Shown here piece by piece: positions 54,269 through 59,048 of a stretch of 59,048 nucleotides of DNA; position 1 is the stretch's first letter, and every line of letters starts with the position of its first letter. The stretch spans positions 1-59,048 of the forward strand of contig CAIMZP010000056.1 in NCBI GenBank assembly GCA_903846025.1. The letters are read 5' to 3'. The position numbers and the translations under genes are program-made. The notes below the pieces were generated by a model. The model saw nothing but the letters and a program-made list of their open reading frames with translations, had not been told where the DNA came from and ran no database searches. This DNA comes from an uncultured beta proteobacterium (GTDB lineage: Bacteria; Pseudomonadota; Gammaproteobacteria; Burkholderiales; Burkholderiaceae).

Positions 54269-56608
54269 ATGAAGCCAGAAATTTCCCATTCCACTCCTGC
54301 AATCCCAAGCAATTGGTTCGGCATAGTACAGGCATTCCAGCCGCCTATTAAAGGTCTTGATGCCATACTGGCGTGGGCTGAGTTAGATTTAGACGGAGTA
54401 ATGCGTTTTGAAAAAAGCCTGCTTTGCCTGACTTCTGAGGGCTTATTTTGGACTGATGGTGAGCGTGTAGAAATTTGGCCTATGAGTCTTGAGGCCCATC
54501 TTTTGCATGGTGATCATGCCGGTGTGGGGCATCTCAAGCTAGAAACTTCAGCAAGTTTAATGCGAATTTGGTATTTTACCTTGGGCATAAATCCTCAGGT
54601 TTTACGCTTGCAGACTGCCTTTAAGCAATTGGCCCGCGGCGATCAGTCCAGTATGGCACTCGATACTGTTACCCAATACGATAAGCAGGTCTGCCCGGTA
54701 TGTCTGAGTCCAAAACCAGCCAATTCAGATGCGTGCCCTACTTGCGATCCAGAGAATGACCAGCCTCCCTCAACTTGGACCTTATTTAAGTTATGGCGCT
54801 TTGCTCGACCTTATAAGAAAGAGCTTTTACTGGGATTTGTTCTGACCTTGCTGTCCACTGGCGCTACCTTAATTCCACCTTATCTCACGATGCCTTTGAT
54901 GGATCATGTGTTAATTCCTTATGAACGTGGCAATCCAATTGATTTTCAACTAGCCAGCACCTATTTGCTGGCTTTATTTGCTGCTTCAATTGTGGCTTGG
55001 GGTTTGGGTTGGTGGAAGACTTACCTGCTGGCATTGGTGAGTGAACGAATTGGCGCTGACCTACGCAACACCACGTTTGAGCATCTCCTCAAGCTTTCCT
55101 TGGAATACTTTGGCGGCAAAAGAACTGGTGATCTCATTGCCCGAATTGGTGCGGAGACTGATCGGATTTGCGTATTTTTATCGCTGTATGCATTGGACTT
55201 TGCCACTGATGTCTTGATGATTCTAATGACTGCCATTATTTTGGCATCGATCGATCCATTGCTTGCTTTAGTAACGCTAGCACCATTGCCGTTTATTGTG
55301 TGGATGATTCATGTAGTGCGCGACAAACTGCGTTTTGGTTTTGAAAAGATTGATCGCATCTGGTCTGAAGTAACCAACATTTTGGCCGATACCATACCTG
55401 GTATACGGGTAGTTAAAGCCTTTGCGCAAGAAGAGCGTGAACTTAAACGATTTGTGGATTCAAATAAACATAATTTACAAATTAACGATCGGGTAAATCG
55501 TATCTGGGGGTTATTTTCCCCAACGGTGACCTTACTAACCGAAACGGGCCTTTTGGTTGTTTGGGGCTTTGGCATTTGGCAAGTTGCACATCGCCATATC
55601 ACCGTAGGTGTACTTATCGCCTTCTTGGCTTACATCGGCCGTTTTTATATTCGCCTGGATTCGATGAGTCGGATTGTTTCGCATACCCAAAAAGCAGCAG
55701 CAGGCGCCAAACGTATTTTTGATATTTTGGATCACGTTTCCAGTGTTCCTGAGCCCATTAACCCACTTCCTTTGGGGGAGGTAAAGGGTCGCATCTCTTT
55801 AAATGGGGTGGGTTTCCGTTACGGTAACCGCGCTGTATCTAAAGGAATTGATTTGGATATCGCCCCTGGAGAAATGATTGGTTTAGTGGGGCATAGTGGC
55901 TCGGGAAAGAGCACCTTAGTGAACTTAATTTGCCGATTTTATGACGTTAGCTCTGGCTCCATTGCTTTAGATGGTCGTGATATTCGGAGCATTGGCATTG
56001 GGGATTACCGAAAGCGCATCGGTTTAGTTTTGCAGGAACCTTTTTTGTTTTTTGGCACGATTGCTGAGAATATTGCCTACGGAAAACCTGACGCTACTCG
56101 TGATGAAATTATTGAAGCAGCTCGCGCCGCCCACGCCCATGAATTTATTTTGCGTTTACCACTGGGTTATGACTCTTTAGTAGGTGAGCGAGGCCAATCT
56201 TTATCGGGTGGTGAGCGTCAACGAATCTCTATTGCTAGAGCGCTACTTATTAACCCAAGCATTTTGATTCTGGACGAAGCCACTTCTTCAGTAGACACTA
56301 CGACTGAGAAGGAGATTCAGCGTGCTTTGGATAACTTGGTTAAAGGTCGAACGACTATTGCTATTGCACATCGACTCTCTACCTTAAGAAAAGCAGATCG
56401 CTTGGTAGTGCTTGATAAAGGTGAGATTGTGGAGATTGGTTCGCACGATGAATTGATGGCGGTACAGGGTGCTTATTACACGCTCTATCAAGCCCAGCTT
56501 CGCCACGCTGCCGAACTAGTTGAGGGTGGCGCCATAGGTGAGAGCATGGATGAGCAAGAAGAAGATCGCCTGCAGGTGGCCGCCAAAGTAACAGGAGAAG
56601 GCGTATGA
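54269..56608 (+). CDS. Cyanophycin-associated ABC exporter with N-terminal zinc-ribbon domain
   Basis: A 779-residue half-transporter. Residues 1-165 are a soluble domain of unknown function, perhaps PH-like, that ends in a zinc-ribbon pattern CPVC (142-145) and CPTC (156-159). Six membrane helices follow (about 185-470), then the ATPase with Walker A GHSGSGKST (541-549), signature LSGGE (645-649) and Walker B ILDEATSSVD (about 667). The core resembles MsbA-type lipid/peptide exporters. The gene is divergent from the two cphA genes and overlaps the DUF1854 gene by four bases, which ties it to cyanophycin metabolism; the cargo is unknown. Confidence 0.88.
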   Translation: MKPEISHSTPAIPSNWFGIVQAFQPPIKGLDAILAWAELDLDGVMRFEKSLLCLTSEGLFWTDGERVEIWPMSLEAHLLHGDHAGVGHLKLETSASLMRIWYFTLGINPQVLRLQTAFKQLARGDQSSMALDTVTQYDKQVCPVCLSPKPANSDACPTCDPENDQPPSTWTLFKLWRFARPYKKELLLGFVLTLLSTGATLIPPYLTMPLMDHVLIPYERGNPIDFQLASTYLLALFAASIVAWGLGWWKTYLLALVSERIGADLRNTTFEHLLKLSLEYFGGKRTGDLIARIGAETDRICVFLSLYALDFATDVLMILMTAIILASIDPLLALVTLAPLPFIVWMIHVVRDKLRFGFEKIDRIWSEVTNILADTIPGIRVVKAFAQEERELKRFVDSNKHNLQINDRVNRIWGLFSPTVTLLTETGLLVVWGFGIWQVAHRHITVGVLIAFLAYIGRFYIRLDSMSRIVSHTQKAAAGAKRIFDILDHVSSVPEPINPLPLGEVKGRISLNGVGFRYGNRAVSKGIDLDIAPGEMIGLVGHSGSGKSTLVNLICRFYDVSSGSIALDGRDIRSIGIGDYRKRIGLVLQEPFLFFGTIAENIAYGKPDATRDEIIEAARAAHAHEFILRLPLGYDSLVGERGQSLSGGERQRISIARALLINPSILILDEATSSVDTTTEKEIQRALDNLVKGRTTIAIAHRLSTLRKADRLVVLDKGEIVEIGSHDELMAVQGAYYTLYQAQLRHAAELVEGGAIGESMDEQEEDRLQVAAKVTGEGV

Positions 56609-57105
56609 GTGACTTCAATGAAGATCAAGTGAAGTCTTATCAAAAGCCACATCAATTAGAGCGAGATGCATTGGGGCGCTTGGTATTAATTGATGCGAAA
56701 GGAAGTCGGCACATTGGCATTTACCCAGTTAGGGCGTTTCCAATAACTGCGCCTGGTAATGGCATTTCTTTAATGGATCAGTCAGGTAAAGAGCTTTGCT
56801 GGTTTGCTGATATGGGCGCTATACCCGAGGCCGAACTAGCATTGCTCGAAGAAGAAATGGCCTCGCGTGAATTCATGCCAGTGATTCAAAAAATTACTAA
56901 GGTGTCTACGTTCGCAACCCCTAGTATTTGGGATATCGAGACCGACCGAGGTTCAACCCGTATTCGCCTAAAGGGGGAAGAGGACATTCGGCGCATCTTT
57001 GGCAATACCCTCTTAATTGCCGATTCTAATGGTCTGCAATTCTTAATTAAGGATTCCACTCAGTTAGATAAAGTCAGTAAAAAATTGCTCGATCGTTTCC
57101 GTTAG
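56605..57105 (+). CDS. DUF1854 family protein linked to the ABC exporter
   Basis: A 166-residue soluble protein of the DUF1854 family: LERDALGRLVLIDAKGSRHIGIYPVRAFPI, ELCWFADMGAIPE, EFMPVIQKITKVSTFATPSIWDIETDRG, and RLKGEEDIRRI. The start overlaps the ABC exporter stop (ATGA), so both are made together and probably form a complex. The family is known from loci with cyanophycin synthetase in betaproteobacteria, but no activity is established. No signal peptide or membrane segment is visible, so it likely works in the cytoplasm. Confidence 0.9.
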   Translation: MSDFNEDQVKSYQKPHQLERDALGRLVLIDAKGSRHIGIYPVRAFPITAPGNGISLMDQSGKELCWFADMGAIPEAELALLEEEMASREFMPVIQKITKVSTFATPSIWDIETDRGSTRIRLKGEEDIRRIFGNTLLIADSNGLQFLIKDSTQLDKVSKKLLDRFR

Positions 57106-57145
57106 AATAAGTAAAAATATATAAACTTTAAGCAAGTTTCACACC

Positions 57146-57221
57146 GCCGCTTTAGCTCAGTTGGTAGAGCAGTTCATTCGTAATGAAAAGGTCGCCAGTT
57201 CGATTCCGGCAAGCGGCACCA
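57146..57221 (+). tRNA. tRNA-Thr (anticodon CGT)
   Basis: Complete cloverleaf: acceptor GCCGCTT paired with AAGCGGC, D-arm GCTC...GAGC, anticodon loop TTCGTAA with anticodon CGT (reads ACG), T-arm with loop TTCGATT, discriminator A and encoded CCA. One A-C mismatch is seen in the T-stem and one G-A at the top of the anticodon stem. The close match to other bacterial tRNA-Thr(CGT) genes supports the call. Confidence 0.95.
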
Positions 57222-57299
57222 GATTTGTATTTGAAGAAAGTCCCAAAAGTACCATGTACATCTGCTAGTGAGAAGAAAAAATCCTTTTTGGATTTAACT

Positions 57300-58655
57300 T
57301 TAAACCGATAGCCACAGCATCCCGATTATGAGCGTGATGATAGTCAGGGGGGCGCCAATACGGAAGTAATCCCAAAAACCGATTACTACGCCAGAAGCCG
57401 CTGATTTTTGTACGACAATTAGATTGGCTATTGACCCAAGGATAGTGAAGTTGCCCGCTAATGTTGATGCCATTGCAATTACCAACCATGCCTTGTCCTG
57501 ATTGTTCAGGATTTCAACAAACGGCTTAAGCATCAATACAGCGGGTACATTGCTGACTAAATTGGATAGGATCGCCGTCAACGCTGTGAGCATGGGCACT
57601 TGATCTAAATGCAATCTTCCCACGGTGGAAATCACGCCCGGTGTAACAAGTACATGCTGAGCGCCGGCGACAATAATGAAAAGACCGGAAAACATCAACA
57701 GCAACGTCCAATCTATCTCATTTAAAACCCTATAACTCTTCACGCGTCCGGATAGTAGTAAAAGTCCACCAATAATGATTGCAGCCTTAGCTGGTGCAAC
57801 GCCAGCAAAAAATAGACCTATCATGGTCAGTGTTGCAATCAATGTGCGCAAGACTAAAGTGCGATTGATGTGAGTTTTTACTGCTGGTGCTTCAAGTCGC
57901 GTATTGTCTGAAAATTCGGTCCGATAGAAAAGGGCAATTAGGATTACTGTTGAGATTAAACCCATTATGGCAACCGGCCCTAGAGCCAATGCAAAGTTAC
58001 CATAAGGAATATGAGAAAAGCTTCCGATCATGATGTTTTGTGGGTTACCGGTAATGGTCGCTGTTGAGCCAACATTTGATGCCATCGCAACTGCTAAAAG
58101 ATACGGTACTGGCTTGCGCTTAAGGGCAAGCGTTAACTCCAATACCATCGGAGTTAAAACCAGGCAGATTGCATCATTCACCAAAAAGGCTGATAGAAAT
58201 CCTGAAATCGCGACAACCACAGACAGAAGCACCAAAGGCTGTCTAGCATGCTTCCTACCCCATGCATTTACAAGAGAGAAAAACCCCGAGATTCGCAAGC
58301 TGGCAATAACAATCATCATGCCTAGAAGTAGGGTAAGGGTATCTAGATCTACTGCCTTATAGGCATCCTCAAGCGGTAGCGCCCCCGATGCGACCATGAG
58401 ACCAGCGCCAAGCAAGGCAATACCAGTTCGGTCAATCCTTAGGCCGGGTATTTTTCCGATGGCAATTGCAAGATAGCAGCCGACAAAAATAAACCCGGTA
58501 GCAAGGTACCTACTTTCCCAAATAAGAGGGTGGTTAGTGGGTAGTAGTATAGGTGTTATAGCAGAAACAATTGTTGTTGCTATCACTATGGTGACCGTTA
58601 ACATACTTATAAAAGTAAACATTGACGAGCGTTGCCATTTTTGGGGGGCTACCAT
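57300..58655 (-). CDS. SLC13/ArsB-type anion permease
   Basis: A 451-residue inner-membrane protein with about eleven or twelve helices. It belongs to the ion-transporter superfamily of ArsB, CitMHS and DASS permeases, as seen in VASNVGSTATITGNPQNIMIGSFSHIPYG and the repeated region NFTILGSIANLIVVQKSA, the two halves of the substrate site. The true substrate (arsenite, citrate, phosphate, other) is open. The ATG at 58655 is used; ATG at 58622 is an alternative, and neither has a clear ribosome site. Confidence 0.88.
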   Translation of the reverse strand: MVAPQKWQRSSMFTFISMLTVTIVIATTIVSAITPILLPTNHPLIWESRYLATGFIFVGCYLAIAIGKIPGLRIDRTGIALLGAGLMVASGALPLEDAYKAVDLDTLTLLLGMMIVIASLRISGFFSLVNAWGRKHARQPLVLLSVVVAISGFLSAFLVNDAICLVLTPMVLELTLALKRKPVPYLLAVAMASNVGSTATITGNPQNIMIGSFSHIPYGNFALALGPVAIMGLISTVILIALFYRTEFSDNTRLEAPAVKTHINRTLVLRTLIATLTMIGLFFAGVAPAKAAIIIGGLLLLSGRVKSYRVLNEIDWTLLLMFSGLFIIVAGAQHVLVTPGVISTVGRLHLDQVPMLTALTAILSNLVSNVPAVLMLKPFVEILNNQDKAWLVIAMASTLAGNFTILGSIANLIVVQKSAASGVVIGFWDYFRIGAPLTIITLIIGMLWLSV

Positions 58656-58734
58656 TTTTTGCCATTACGATTGTTAGTTTGGTTTTGTAAGGCTCGTCCA
58701 AGCTTGAGGGAAACCTCTGCAAGGCTTATGCGCT

Positions 58735-59048
58735 TCAAACTGGGAAACTAAGCTGGGTAGATTCTGCCGAGTCATCAGTATTGAATACCGAATTAAGCGA
58801 CTCGCTTAGTAATGCAAATTGAATTCTCAACTTCTCTTTAGATCGAATGGTTTTTACTCTGTGGTCATCTTGGCTGGGATTAGTCTCGATCCAACCTTCA
58901 GTAGTTAATTGTCGAATGTGATATCGAACCCCCATGTCACTATAAGGAAGTTTGGAGAAAAGCTGTTTTACGGAGTATTGCTTACCCTCTAACTCAGACC
59001 GGATTACTTCCGTGAGAATGTCATATGGAATAAGTGAATGACTAATAC
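58735..59048 (-). CDS. Winged-helix transcriptional regulator, 5'-truncated
   Basis: The frame stays open to the right edge of the window, so the N-terminus is missing. I read about 104 residues. The visible part is a winged helix: YDILTEVIRSELEGKQYSVKQLFSKLPYSDMGVRYHIRQLTTEGWIETN, then the wing DDHRVKTIRSKEKL and a C-terminal helix. The pattern resembles MarR-like regulators. It is upstream of, and in the same direction as, the anion permease and could control it; that is inference. Confidence 0.7.
   Translation of the reverse strand, partial: ISHSLIPYDILTEVIRSELEGKQYSVKQLFSKLPYSDMGVRYHIRQLTTEGWIETNPSQDDHRVKTIRSKEKLRIQFALLSESLNSVFNTDDSAESTQLSFPV

Overview
The window is a gene-dense stretch of a betaproteobacterial chromosome. 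Protein resemblances, moderate GC and very short intergenic gaps fit a freshwater Burkholderiaceae member of the Polynucleobacter type; this is inferred from recognised families, not from a marker gene. I see no mobile element, phage or CRISPR array. There is one tRNA gene, for threonine.

Layout. 1-650: the start of a TonB-dependent receptor (minus strand) behind a cobalamin riboswitch. 686-7404: an oxalate/formyl module, with a Crp/Fnr-type regulator flanked by two FNR-like boxes, oxalyl-CoA decarboxylase, formyl-CoA transferase, a lone PAS protein, a second CoA-transferase and a formyl-folate hydrolase-like protein. 7417-11131 (minus): panC, scpA, a DUF3460 gene and a short methionyl-tRNA synthetase. 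11268-15951 (plus): fdhD, dcd, an inward-rectifier K+ channel and a PLP amino-acid decarboxylase overlapping it by four bases. 16016-19107: a small hypothetical gene, a PII protein, a nitroreductase, a DUF1348 protein and an HPP-CBS membrane protein.

19158-32059 is a nitrogen island built from two divergent transcription units. Leftward lie an NrtA-like binding protein, nirB, nirD, nasA, ybiB and an HPP-family membrane protein, most of them overlapping. Rightward lie a siroheme-pathway methyltransferase, a complete ABC importer of the NrtABD/CynABD family and cyanase. Together they would take up nitrate and/or cyanate and turn them into ammonium.

32073-49209 is mostly housekeeping: TRAP permeases, argH, hemC, hemD, ubiC, an RhlE-type helicase, a LeuE exporter, an aldehyde dehydrogenase, msrA, pdxH, tcdA, DUF3501, a GDT1-type transporter, pepN and fbp. 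49291-57105 is a cyanophycin locus: cphA and a shortened cphA paralogue, divergent from an ABC exporter with an unusual N-terminal zinc-ribbon-like domain and a DUF1854 partner. The window ends with tRNA-Thr(CGT), an anion permease and a truncated winged-helix regulator.

The least explained parts are the cyanophycin-linked exporter with DUF1854, the oxalate operon's extra formyl-handling genes with their own FNR-like control, and the K+ channel/decarboxylase pair. Start sites were chosen by eye from ribosome-binding sites and family length; database identities are from memory of the families.
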